In this document: piece after piece, positions 35,001-46,722 of the stretch
How the letters are laid out: each line of letters starts with the position of its first letter
Position numbering within the stretch: position 1 is the stretch's first letter
Origin: Stereum hirsutum FP-91666 SS1
Taxonomy: Eukaryota > Basidiomycota > Agaricomycetes > Russulales > Stereaceae
Length of the DNA: 64,000 bases
Direction of reading: 5' to 3'
Assembly (NCBI RefSeq): GCF_000264905.1
Contig: NW_006763142.1
Coordinates: 1,248,760 to 1,312,759 of the forward strand
Translations under genes and position numbers: made by a program
Notes under the pieces: model-generated
What the model saw: the letters and a program-made list of their open reading frames with translations, nothing else
The model's database searches: none
Told to the model about the DNA's origin: nothing

Positions 35001-37879
35001 TGGTTCAAATTCAGAGATACCGCATGAGTGGAGGGCAGGCTTTCCTGGTTTGCCATACCTGCGCTTCGCCGGAATCAGTAACCATGGTGGTGTCCTCACA
35101 AAAATTGATGTTGGGTCTCGAGTGCAATCCATCGCCTTCTCCGCTGATGCTCAGCGTGTCGTCTCGGGCTCGGACGACTCGGTGCGCATCTGGGACGCTT
35201 CCACCGGGAAGGAGCTGCAGAAACTGAAGGGCCACACTGGCCTTGTCACCTCCGTTGCGTTCTCCCCTGACGGCCAGCGCGTAGTCTCGGGCTCATACGA
35301 CAAGTCGGTGCGCATCTGGGACGCGTCCACCGGGAAGCAGTTGCAGAAACTGGAGGGCCACGCTGGCCCTGTCGCCTCCATTGCGTTCTCCACTGACAGC
35401 CAGCGCGTGGTGTCGGGCTCATACGACAAGTCGGTGGGCATCTGGGACGCGTCCACCGGGGAGGAGCTGCAGAAACTGGAGGGCCACACTGCCCCTGTCA
35501 CCTCCGTTGCTTTCTCCACTGATGGCCAGCGCGTGGTCTCGGGCTCGTACGACAACTCGGTGGGCATCTGGGACGCGTCCACCGGGACGGAGCTGCAGAA
35601 ACTGAAGGGCCACGTTCGCCCTGTCACCTCCATTGCGTTCTCCACTGACGGCCAGCGCGTGGTGTCTGGCTCGTACGACGAGTCGGTGCGCATCTGGGAC
35701 ACGTCCACCGGGACGGAGCTGCAGAAACTGGAGGGCCACGTTCGCCCTGTCACCTCCGTTGCGTTCTCCTCTGATGACCAGCGCGTGGTGTCTGGCTCGT
35801 ACGACGAGTCGGTGCGCATCTGGGATGCGTCCACCGGGACGGAGCTGCAGAAACTGGAGGGCCACGTTCGCCCTGTCGCCTCCGTTGCGTTCTCCACTGA
35901 CTGCCAGCGTGTAGTCTCGGGCTCGGGGGACGAGTCTGTGCGCATCTGGGACGCGTCCACCAGGAAGGACTCACTGCAAAAACTGGAGGGCCACACTGGC
36001 CCTGTCGTCTCCGTTGCGTTCTCCACTGACTGCCAGCGCGTAGTCTCGGGCTCGTACGACAGGTCGGTGCGCATCTGGGACGCGTCCACCGGGAAGGAGC
36101 TGCAGAAACTGGAGGGTCACACTGGCCCTGTCGCCTCCGTTGCATTCTCCACTGACTGCCNNNNNNNNNNNNNNNNNNNNNNNNNNNNNNNNNNNNNNNN
36201 NNNNNNNNNNNNNNNNNNNNNNNNNNNNNNNNNNNNNNNNNNNNNNNNNNNNNNNNNNNNNNNNNNNNNNNNNNNNNNNGAAACTGAAGGGCCACACTGG
36301 CCTTGTCACCTCCGTTGCGTTCTCCCCTGACGGCCAGCGCGTAGTCTCGGGCTCATACGACAAGTCGGTGCGCATCTGGGACGCGTCCACCGGGAAGCAG
36401 TTGCAGAAACTGGAGGGCCACGCTGGCCCTGTCGCCTCCATTGCGTTCTCCACTGACAGCCAGCGCGTGGTGTCGGGCTCATACGACAAGTCGGTGGGCA
36501 TCTGGGACGCGTCCACCGGGGAGGAGCTGCAGAAACTGGAGGGCCACACTGCCCCTGTCACCTCCGTTGCTTTCTCCACTGATGGCCAGCGCGTGGTCTC
36601 GGGCTCGTACGACAACTCGGTGGGCATCTGGGACGCGTCCACCGGGACGGAGCTGCAGAAACTGAAGGGCCACGTTCGCCCTGTCACCTCCATTGCGTTC
36701 TCCACTGACGGCCAGCGCGTGGTGTCTGGCTCGTACGACGAGTCGGTGCGCATCTGGGACACGTCCACCGGGACGGAGCTGCAGAAACTGGAGGGCCACG
36801 TTCGCCCTGTCACCTCCGTTGCGTTCTCCTCTGATGACCAGCGCGTGGTGTCTGGCTCGTACGACGAGTCGGTGCGCATCTGGGATGCGTCCACCGGGAC
36901 GGAGCTGCAGAAACTGGAGGGCCACGTTCGCCCTGTCGCCTCCGTTGCGTTCTCCACTGACTGCCAGCGTGTAGTCTCGGGCTCGGGGGACGAGTCTGTG
37001 CGCATCTGGGACGCGTCCACCAGGAAGGACTCACTGCAAAAACTGGAGGGCCACACTGGCCCTGTCGTCTCCGTTGCGTTCTCCACTGACTGCCAGCGCG
37101 TAGTCTCGGGCTCGTACGACAGGTCGGTGCGCATCTGGGACGCGTCCACCGGGAAGCAGCTACAGAAACTGAAGGGCCACGCTGGCCCTGTCACCTCCGT
37201 TGCGTTCTCCACTGACGGCCAGCGCGTGGTGTCGGGCTCATACGACGAGTCGGTGCGCATCTGGGACGCGTCCACCAGGAAGGAGCTGCAGAAACTGGAG
37301 GGCCACGCTGGCCCTATCACCTCCGTGGTGTTCTCCGCTGACGGCCAGCGCGTGGTGTCAGGCTCGGGGGACGAGTCGGTGCGCATCTGGGACGCGTCCA
37401 CCGGGAAGGAGCTGAAGAAACTGAAGGGCCACGCTGGCTACCTCACCTCCGTCGCCTCCTCCACTGACGGCCAGCGCGTGGTCTCGTGTTTGAACACCAA
37501 GTCGGTGCGCATCTGGGACGCGTCCACTAGGAAGAAGCTGCAGAAACTGAAGGGCCACGATGACACTGTCAAATCTGTTGCGTTCTCCATTGACGGCCAG
37601 CGCGTGGTCTCGGGCTCTTGGGACCGCTCGGTGCGCATATGGGATGCATCCACTGGGAAGGATGATCGCGACATCGAATGGGAATCAGGTCCTGACGGCT
37701 GGCTTATGTCGAAAACATCCAACCACCGTCTTATTTGGCTCCCGACCCATTTGCACCAAAGCCTTTGCAACAAATACATTCGGCTTGTCATCTCTCGAAA
37801 GCCTTATTCTGTTCTTGACTTCTCATCAGCATGTCTGGGCTCTGATTGGACGAAGTGTTATATCGGATCAGGGAGATGA
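32044..37879 (+). CDS. NACHT-WD40 STAND protein, copy 2 (with an assembly gap inside)
   Basis: Seven exons (32044-32177, 32253-32404, 32460-32674, 32732-32862, 32922-33060, 33113-33169, 33220-37879) are in phase and match copy 1. The introns sit at the same positions, and exons 4-6 are identical in length (131, 139 and 57 bp). The N terminus MSSNTRPSGPRNIFGRRRGRD precedes a helical putative effector region. NACHT has P-loop GRAGMGKST (about 336-344) and Walker B LIVIDALDEI (about 438-447). The WD40 repeats form near-identical 126-bp units, then a tail ending DFSSACLGSDWTKCY. Within the repeats an N gap (36161-36279) and a duplicated 877-bp block break the frame. Removing 1060 bases restores one frame of about 1475 residues with 12 repeats. 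It is expected to be a cytosolic ligand sensor of the fungal NLR type. No in-frame stop is seen. Confidence 0.9.
35220..37156. repeat. Exact 877-bp direct duplication flanking the assembly gap
   Basis: Bases 35220-36096 and 36280-37156 are identical by line-by-line comparison, with an offset of 1060. The second copy starts on the first base after the gap. This is more likely overlapping contig ends than a true duplication. Confidence 0.85.
36161..36279. other. Assembly gap (119 N)
   Basis: A run of undetermined bases inside the WD40 repeat array. The reading frame before the gap is frame 1 and after it frame 2, so the gap length is not real sequence length. Confidence 0.99.
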
Positions 37880-38298
37880 AGAATAGCTACGGGGTAACAT
37901 GTGTAGAGGGGGTGGCATTATGTAAAGTCTCATCCAGATACTTTGTGCTTACAAGATTTTCCATTATTGTCTTTTCATACTTTTTGTGCTTCCGCATACT
38001 TGACATGAGATTGACAGCGTGTATGGCACTGGCACGCAGATCGTAGCTAGGACGAAACAAAATGACAGAGTGCAGAGCAACACGGACTTTACATAACCAG
38101 ATATTTCAACTTGCGCGCGAGTATGAATGTAACCTTTGAAGATACATATATTATGTAATTTACGACTACATCTGAGACGGTGCACATACCACGCTGAGAC
38201 CTATGCAATTATTTCATGCTGGGTGAGTCTCGATAAAGTTCTCCGATGTGGGCTGCTCGCGCCACTTCTGCGCCCAGCTCTACCCCTACCTTACAAGC
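37880..38298. other. 3' flanks of convergent NACHT-WD40 and P450 genes
   Basis: About 420 bp between two converging stops. AT-rich, with no coding signal. Confidence 0.5.
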
Positions 38299-41200
38299 CT
38301 ACAACCTTCTGACGATGAGGGGCATACCCTGCTTCTCCTTCCTTTCTACCCCACTACCGACGCTACCACCGTGCTCTTTTACCTTACCTTTGGACACATA
38401 CGAAGGCGAAATGATTTGCGAGAGGTTCCACACGATATCGACGTCTATCTCGTTCGGTGTGAGCGAGAACGAGAATCGTGTGAGGAGAATGGCGAGGATT
38501 ATCTCTGGGAAGCCATCAATATGACACGGTCAGCATTGATTTCGTCAGGGAACTGAGTTTAGAAAAGGGGATTTACTCACTGATCTCGAGCTGCGCGAAC
38601 CTGTAGCCACTGTTATCACCGCCACACGAAGAGCAACCCACAATGCGCGATCAGTCTCAGCTAGCGATCAAGGATCAGAATGGGAAAGCGACTCACACGC
38701 AGGACCTCCCTCCTCCGAAGAAACTCAGCCTGCACCAGCAACAACAACAAACCCGCGCGTCGTTAGTTAGTACTCTGGTCTCGACTGTCAAGTGGCAACA
38801 AAGACAGATATCGAGAAAGTTGTGATACGGAACGGAAGTCCAAAAGTTAAAGGTCAAGAAGGTCAAGGAAACCACTCACATCCCCGCATAGATCCCCGGA
38901 AGCCGTTCGCCCTTCGCAGGTCCATTCACACTGATACTAATACCAGTCGTAGCTGGCAAAGGTAAACTTTGATCGCTGCCATTGTTCAACGTCTCCGCCC
39001 CCGTCAACCATCGCTCCGGTTTCCACTCCAGTGCATCATCGCCCCATATCGACCTATCCCTGTTGGCCGCCGCGATGCCGACGAAGAGAGTCGTGCCGGT
39101 GGGTATAGTGAGTGCTGTCAGAGGCTCGTGGCCGGGACGTTTGATGGGCGTTGAGAGGGGGATGGTACGGTCTTGCGTGGCTCTGTTATACGTGGAATGT
39201 CATGATCAGGACGAAGGAACCGAAACAAAACCACACGGAAAAACAGGAACAACGAAATGAGAGCGCACTCACACACGGCGCACGAACGGAACAGGCGGAT
39301 ACAACCTCAACGTCTCTTTTAGCACCGCATCCATCCACACCAGGCCCGAAAGCTGCTCGTATCCCAGCTCGCCATCGTTCACCGTATCAGGAAGCGCCGC
39401 ACGGAGTTCAGCGCGGAGCATGGCTTGGATGTGCGGGTGGGAGGCGAGCATGTATAAGATGCGGGAGAGCGCGGAGGAGGTCGTGTCTTGGCCGCCGAAG
39501 ATGAGGACTCTGTCATGGTGCGAGGAGAGTATTTCAATTTATCAGCGAACAACGAGGATAGGGAGAGACGGTGAGAACGCACGTCATTTGACCGATGACT
39601 TCCTCGTCTGACAGATGTTTCTCGCCTTTCGAGTTCTGATTCTCTCGTACTATATTTCCGCCTCTTGAGCTATCGATCATTATAGCCAGACGAATGGACA
39701 TAGCACTCACGCAGCCCACTAATAACATCCCTCAACCCCTCCCTCTCCATCTTATCCTCCTCCCCATTCTCCCCCGTATCCTTATCCTTCTCCCCCTCCC
39801 CCTCCTCCCCTCCTACCTCCTTTTCCTCCATCAAAAGCCTCTTCTTCCCCTCCAAAATCCCCCTCGCAGTCCCGTACATCACATCCGACATCTCCGTGAT
39901 CTTCTGTACCGTCTCATTTGGAGTCCATTCTACGATTTTACGTCGGAAGGCGGGGGGCCCGAGTCTGGAGAGGAAGGGGGCGAATTGGCGAATGAGGGAG
40001 ACGGAGAAGAGGGCGGGGCTGGGTGGGTGGAGCAAGTTGGACGTTAGCATAATAGTGAGTATATAAGTATACCGACTCCGGTGAGGTCACGGGAAGTATG
40101 TAGAAGCTGTAGAAGACCGACAAAAGGAAGAAAAAAACGTACATAAGTTCCCGCACAGCCCTAGTGTACAAATTCGTAGACGGCGAGTTCAAAGGATCGA
40201 ACGAATACCCGAGGATGCCCTGCCCGACGGATTCGAGAGCCGCGCGCGACATCCATTGTGACATGTCCAGGATCGCTTCGTTGCGCTCTCCATCCTTCTC
40301 AGTCGACCCGTTCGGTCCACCTTGACTTGAGGTAAGATCGAGAGGGTCGGAGCCTTGTGAGATCTCGTCCGATACCGCATCGGTCAACTATTCACGAATC
40401 ACGAGCACAGTAAGCCTCCATGCATACCCACACATACACACACCCACACGCACGACGCGACGAATAAAAATGGACGGAGAGCAATCGAAAGGAGACAAGG
40501 AAAGGAGAACAATAGAAAGAAGCGGGGAAAATAAAAAAAGAAAGATACCCACCCTCCTTGCAACCTCATAAAACACCGGGACGAGCCTCCTCAGCTGCAT
40601 GACCGAAAACGCGGGACCGACGATCCTGCGCTGGCGTTTGTGTTGTTCGCCTGTGGTCGCGACGAGGCCTTCGCCGAAGATTACTTTGTTCGTCCTACCA
40701 TACGAAAACCAAACAAACAATAAACAAGATCAATCAAACTTTGGAGAGAAGGAAGGAAAGAAAGATGGATGGAGGAACGGATGAAAACGCACTCGATGAA
40801 CGTCGTCGTTTCTTCAAAGGCATCTTGGTCTTTCACTATAATATGCTGTAGTGCTTTCGGATCGGATATGTACAGTTGTTCGTCCTGTATATTTTTTCCC
40901 GTACATGTCAATCAAATCAACCCAGGGCCGTCAGGATGTCAGAAGAGAAGAACGAGGAGACTCACACCAAAGAAACCCCATATCTTCACGACGTCACCAT
41001 AAAGCCTCGTCAGATCATGATGGAATCGAAGACCTTTGGCGTTGAAGAGCTGCAGGAGGTTTCCTGTTACAAGTTTTTATTTTTATTTTTGCGGAGGTGA
41101 ACCAGAGTAAGTCCAGTGGAACGTGCGATGAGGATCATCGTGATGAGTAGATAGCCAAGAGGGCACAAACAACGCATGCTATGCTCCAATCTCCACAACA

Positions 41201-41441
41201 ACCAATCAACCATCCAACCAACCATTCACCCATCCGGTGCACGCGACCCATAGCATATGAAGAAAACACGAAACCCACCTGTGACCCAATTGACAGCTCT
41301 TGGTCCCGGAATATCTCGGAACGGCGACGCAGGACGCAATAGCCGGCGCACGAGCACAATGGACGCCAACAGCGGAACAGAAAGGAAAAGCAGAGTCATC
41401 TTCGAGGGCAGCGTCGTCGAGGCCATCGTGTTCAAGGTCAT
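38299..41441 (-). CDS. Cytochrome P450 monooxygenase
   Basis: Twelve exons, all phase-consistent, encode 644 residues. The first is 41441-41279, the I-helix exon is 39509-39273, the heme exon is 38729-38697 and the last is 38504-38299. It is a heme-thiolate oxygenase anchored in the ER by the N-terminal hydrophobic helix (LLFLSVPLLASIVL). A proline-rich hinge RDIPGPRAVNW follows. The I-helix oxygen-binding motif is FGGQDTTS, the K-helix ExxR is KETLRLYPPVPFVRRV, the PERW motif is present, and the heme loop is FFGGGRSCVGYRFAQLE with the axial Cys. An acidic/lysine insert of about 30 residues (GEEGEGEKDKD and onward) before the I-helix makes it longer than the usual 500-560. The ATG at 41426 is an alternative start. 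A decayed relative lies at 2050-2662. Substrate is unknown. Confidence 0.93.
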
Positions 41442-42408
41442 AGTCAAGGACAGGGGAATCGGGGAAAGGCTGGTCTGTCACCTCCGGCTGGGGTTTTATA
41501 CCATCGTCACGTCGTGTTCCGTCGTCGGGCTGTGCATTCCAGTCGATAAGCGCTATGATTCAAGTTGAGTCGGATCCGTATAACACAGTACACGGTTTCG
41601 ACTCAGCGGCAATGGAGACTCGGCGTTAGAATCTGCGAGATGGCGCTTTGAAGAGATTACTAGGCACCGGGGTGGCCACAGAATGTAAAGAAAGAAGACC
41701 GCCGGGAATTGATGTTGTGATCTATAAGAATGGAGAGCGCGGATATCACAATCGCAAGCACATATGCATTGTAGGTTCAAAGCCTCGTTGAGAAGTGGCG
41801 GATTGGATAGAAAGTCGTGAGTTAGCCTTGGAGATCCATCATGATGATTTCAGATGTCGGGCGCGTCGCTCCTCCGAAGGCCGGTGCTATATTCGATACA
41901 TGGGCATGAACATCAGACGTGTCTGCGATTTGGTCGGTCTGTATCGGGGTGTGAGTTGTACCTGTGGATGGATGGAAGTCTGGTGTAGGACGACCAGTGC
42001 GTCATGCAGTACTACAAGTTGTAGTTGAACCAGTCGCGATGGCCCGATGCGAGGAAAGTGTGTAGCAAGTCCGAGTGAAGACTTATCAGTGGACCGTCAC
42101 AAAAAGTCATGGACCTAAGGATTACAGCGGTATAAGTCCTAGATATTCAACGAAAGTCCATATCAGAATAAAACGAGCACAAATATTATAACCGTCGCGG
42201 TCAGTATGGTCAAGGTGAAGAGGCGCGTGTCTTTGTCAGCAAGTTCGCGTCTTGCCTTGCGGGGATGAACACACTCTTGGAACACGCTTGGTCTCCGCCA
42301 AGGGACTCATTCATCCCCACAACCCAGCAATGACCTGACGCCTCGGAACGACCCACACGATCTTTCATTCCACCTTCGTTTTCCCTCAAAAGCTTTCGAC
42401 GACAGCTC
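41442..42408. other. Divergent intergenic region, P450 and aspartic protease promoters
   Basis: This is the upstream region of two genes transcribed away from each other. No gene is supported. AT-rich tracts and a C/T-rich leader precede the protease ATG. Confidence 0.45.
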
Positions 42409-44883
42409 ATGATTTTTCTTTTCGTCTCTGGCCTTGCGGCTCTGCTCGCCTCGGTCTCTGCTGTGCCCTCTCCTTTGGTTGGAAAAGGAGGAGGAAATGG
42501 TGTTCACCTTCCGATTCGACGGTCAGTAGCGGGCGGGCTGGAGAGGCGTGCATTTACCGGAAAGACTGGGCTCGGCGACGACGCGGACGTGTGCGTGACT
42601 TGTATATCCTATGCTCTCATATCCTCATGAAACGCTCGCCACAGTACATACAACGTTATGGTCAAAGTAGGATCCGTCGAAACGCCTGTAGTACTAGGCA
42701 CGTAGCCCCTCCCAATTCTTTCCGAATATAAAACACACTGACTCGAACTTGACCAGACACCGGCTCCTCCGACCTCTGGATCCTCTCCGACGCCTGTTCA
42801 AACTGCTCCTCCACCGCCTCCATCCCGCTCTACCCGACCTCCTCCTTCCAAAACTCCGGCCTCTCCGTTCAACTCCTCTACGGCGACTCGCAAACCGGGA
42901 CGCACGCGGACGGGCCCATTGGGAAAGACACCGCGGGCGTAGCGGGATTGACGCTCGACGGGCAGTATTTCGCCGCGATTTCGGATACGAATACGAGCGT
43001 GCTTGAAACGGGGTCGGCGGGAATCTTTGGGCTTGGGTTTCCGATTAATAGGTGAGTTTGGGCGTTTATTGGGCATGGTTGTGGATTAGGTCTGGGTTGA
43101 ATTTGTGGCGCCGGGCTGTTAACTTTTCCGTGTGGCGTGGAGCTTTAGCCCCTATTACGCGTTCACTATGTTCGTCTTCTCCTTGTTCACCGCGGCTGAT
43201 AATCTCTTTCTTGTAGCGTCATCTTCAACACACTACTTCAGAAATCCTCTCCGACCTCTTCCAACCGCCGTTCCGACCTCTCCCTCCCTCCCTTCATCCG
43301 CTCCCGTTCCCCCTCCTTCTCAACCCGCATCTTCCCCTCCTTCTCCTTCCTCAAAACTCCTCCGCCTCCCTCCCTCCCCTCCCTCTCATCCCGTGCACCA
43401 TCCATCTCAGTCCCCGACGTCCTCGCCGGCTTCACCACCTACGGCCCCCTCATCCCCCGCCTCGCACTCACAAACTCCATCCCCTCCCCCCTCATCACCA
43501 TCACGCTCCAGCGCGACGCGTTTGACATCGGTGGTAATGCGGGGATGTTGAGTATTGGGGAACTGCCCGGGGGTGTGGACCCGAGTGCAGTAAGTTGGGT
43601 GCCGGTGAGGGGGTATAATAAAGAGGAAGGGGGGTTGCCGGGGCCGGGGGATTCGCCTGGGGAGGTGTGTGTTTTTTTTCCTTTGATTGGATGTTGGCTG
43701 TTGGATTTTGGTTGACTGAGACGATTAAATAGGTATATCCGCTTACGTGGGAAGTATTCCTGGACGACGTATATTTCGATGGACAGAAACTCCCCCGGTC
43801 AAACCTTTCCTCTTCGAACATATCGCTCTCTGCGCTCATCGATACCGTATGTCTCTACCTTCCTTTATCCTTTTCGATCCTCCTATTTACGCTCGCCGTT
43901 AACACGACGATAGGGCAACTCACTCATTCGCGGTCCTTCCGATGTCCTTTCTACTATCGCTTCCATGATCTCTTCTTCTTCCTCCGACGCGAACGCGAAT
44001 GCGAATACGAACACGGTGACCTATCCCTGCTCCGAGCCACACACACTCGCGTTTGAGATTGGGGGGAGGATGTTTCCTGTCGATCCGAGAGATTTCGGAA
44101 CCCAGGTCTCCTCATCCTCATCCTCCTCCTCCTCCTCTTCGGGGGACGACGGCGGTGATGGCGATGACGGCGATGACGAGGATGGAGACGGAAGCGAACC
44201 GACGTGTTCGTTCAATTTGGCGGTGACGGACCCGCCGGGGAGCGGTGGGTTTTTGTATAGCTGGAGTTTGGGCGATCCGTTTTTGAAATCGTGCGTTTTT
44301 TTTTATCTTTTGTCTTTTCACTCATGTTCCCCCCTTACCCCTTGCCTCCTTGCCTCCCTCCCCGCTCGGTCATTTTCTGACGTTGTCATACATTTGACAT
44401 TCGACACCCAACAGCGCGCTCGTATCGTTCTACTACGGTAACCTGACCTATCCGTCGCAGGATCAGCCCCGCGTAGGATTATTATCTACCGTTCCGGAGG
44501 ACGCGAACGAGGAGTTGGAAGACGCGGTGAAGGAGGCTGAGGAGGCTGGGCGAGGGCTTCCTGGTGCGTTGACGTTACCTTGCAATTTCCATCTATTCAT
44601 GCGATTTTTTTGTTTGTTTGTAATCCTGATGTTGAATGGTTCTCTTTCAGAAATTACGCAGTCGGCACCGACGGGCACTGCGGACGCGGCATCTACGAAC
44701 TCACTCGGCGTCGCCCAAGCTACTGCATCTGCTTCTTCGTCCGGCGGTGGTTCCGGGAGTACGAGTGGGGGAGTGAGTTTGAGGATCGGATTTGGTGGTG
44801 GGGGAATGGGTGGCGGGATATGGGAGGCGGTGGGATGGGGGGTTGGGATGGGATATGTTTTAGGGATGATGGGGTGGGTTTGA
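42409..44883 (+). CDS. Secreted pepsin-like aspartic protease (A1 family)
   Basis: Eight exons (42409-42590, 42645-42697, 42757-43051, 43217-43664, 43733-43846, 43914-44290, 44415-44563, 44651-44883) encode 616 residues. A signal peptide (LFVSGLAALLASVSAVPS) and a short propeptide precede the catalytic domain. The first active-site motif is VLDTGSSDLWI, the flap region is LLYGDSQTGTHADG, and the second active site is SALIDTGNSLI. The final part is Ser/Thr/Ala-rich, followed by a Gly-rich hydrophobic C terminus that could be a GPI-type or membrane tail. A poly-Ser/poly-Asp insert lies near residues 415-450. The intron that splits the first catalytic Asp codon starts with GC rather than GT (42698), which is required to keep DTGSSDLW in frame. 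It degrades proteins outside the cell or at the wall. Confidence 0.88.
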
Positions 44884-45918
44884 GGGTGAGTTTGAGGGCG
44901 TGTTGGTGGTGGGCGGTGGTGGGTGGTGGTGGGGGTTTGGAGGTTCGATGTGTACGCGGAAGTCACTAATCGTGGTGTCGTTTCTGAGGGTTTTGTTGGT
45001 CGATCTGTTGTGGTGGGCGAAGATACACGGCCCACGGGAGTGTGATTACGCTTTTCCCGGGTCGTCTCGTTTTTGTGGGTCTAGTGTCGCTATTTGTCAG
45101 TTGTTTTTGTTTTGTTTTCGTACTTGATTTGTCCGTTTGTCTAGTCCGGTTTCCGTTAATCGCTTTGTTCTTCGTTCTCGTAGTGATACCCTCATCCTAT
45201 CATTCTACGTTACTTCGGATCTGTTGTATTGTACATCGTGTGGATTTAATGGTTCTCCAGCTTCTAGCATGATATGTACTGAATCCATAGTAACACGATC
45301 TATACGAATTGACACGGTTTTTGTCTGGATGGTTAAAGGGCTGGATAGATCAGGTCATGTCATTATGTTCTGCGTTTGACCAATGTGGCGCCACACCCGA
45401 ACCGACAGGTGGTTCGGGTGGCACCGGAAATTCCCGAGAACCTCAGACTCGAACCGCGTCAGAGCTTTCGTGTCGAACTTCGACGGTCAACCTCCTCTCG
45501 TCTTAAGCTTGCTGACGTCTACGGCTTTCCTTCCCGTTTCTCTTCTAGTCGAGACTCTGGTCATGAGCCTCGTTGCATTGAAAAGGAGTGCGGGTCTGAT
45601 GCACTGTGGCTTGAAAATGGTAGGACTGGATTGCAGCTGCAATGATCTTACACGCTGCCTCATTGCTTTCGATGGACTCTGAACTGACGTGACGGCCTTC
45701 AATTCAAGCGCAGTATTCGCTCGTATCGTGCCGCTATTCCTCAGACTTCAAAACAAAGCTCCTATAATTTGAAAGCCCCTGCTGTTCGCTCGTGGGGAGC
45801 ATTACTGCCACATAAACTTGATTCTGCGGTGTCTCGAGGTGAGACGATACGATATGTTATTTCTCTGTAAAAACATGGTCCGCTAACACCCTATCACTCG
45901 TCATCTCTGACGTTCTAG
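44884..45918. other. Intergenic sequence; possible unresolved first exon of the next gene
   Basis: No complete gene is supported. The first exon of the unrecognised protein at 45919 should lie here. One candidate is an open segment ending at the donor CGAG/GTGAGACG (intron start 45839); it has no ATG in frame. A second is the short MLFLS exon at 45860-45872 with a GTAAAA donor, which would give a 46-bp intron. Neither can be preferred. Confidence 0.35.
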
Positions 45919-46722
45919 CACACCCAACGCGACAATTCTCGACCACCCGGCCTCACCAGAACCAAAACCAGAAACCAGGCCAAAACTACACCATCAACAA
46001 GACCCTCGTACTGCAGCACCTCGAACAGCACGCGCGTATCGGAGCTTCGAAGGCTCGGCTAGAACATTTCGATGCGACGCTAAAGTCGATATCTCCGGAA
46101 GAGTCGAAGGAACTGTTGAAGAGTGCACATGCCCGGATTAGCGAGATTATTATATTTTTTATTGTGTGGTGTAAGGATGATGAGAAGTACATGACTGTAG
46201 GCATACATGATTTATCTTCCTTCCAATGTAACCACGGATTACCTTCAGCTGCAGCTCACTGACTTGCGATTTTCATCTTTGTCTTTTTTTTTTGGCTACT
46301 TGGAATCGAATAGACGTTCGACCAAGCAGAAGCCCCCGAAGGCTCGGAGCTGTATCGCGCCCGAGCGGCGGTATCCACCATGCTCAACTGCATAGCCCAC
46401 GATATCTCGAAGATACCCAAGACGGATCCTTCGCGCGCTGAGAACGCGATTCTTGATATGCAGATCGACGATATTGCCGAGGTGGCGGAGAAGTACCTCC
46501 AAGGTGCGTTCGCCTCGCGCCCACGTACTCCGTGTAAACTATAAGCACGACACGGCTGCGTCTTTATATGATGGCAGAGAGCACGATCTGATGTGTCGTT
46601 TTGAACCTATAGGTGTAGATGGGAAGCCACCGGCCAATTGGAGTGCGTTTTGGGAGGAGATTTATATTTTGATGCATTCGTTGGGATCTGAGCTGGAGAA
46701 GGGCGGGTATGGCGAGGAGTAG
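45919..46722 (+). CDS. Small protein of unrecognised family (paralogue A), N terminus unresolved
   Basis: Three exons are clear: 45919-46196, 46314-46503 and 46613-46722. They give about 192 residues plus a missing first exon. I do not recognise the family. The sequence contains RQFSTTRP, which resembles the end of a mitochondrial presequence. Helical blocks follow: SPEESKELLKSAHARISEI, then APEGSELYRARAAVSTMLNCIAHDI with IPKTDPSR, then the C terminus PPANWSAFWEEIYILMHSLG. All three blocks recur in the gene at 53755-54650 with the same intron positions, so the frame is real. No catalytic motif, membrane helix or nucleotide-binding loop is visible. A soluble helical protein, possibly mitochondrial, is an inference from the presequence-like start. 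Confidence 0.7.

Noticed and set aside
35220..37156. True tandem expansion of WD repeats as the explanation of the 877-bp duplication
   Set aside because: Not excluded, but exact identity, a start precisely at the gap edge and a frame broken across the gap make a contig-overlap artefact simpler.
35151..37401. Long minus-strand open frames (312 and 476 codons) opposite the WD40 repeats of copy 2
   Set aside because: They are shadows created by the repeated 126-bp unit. They repeat with the same period, have no start context or splice structure, and the plus strand has an unambiguous WD40 reading.
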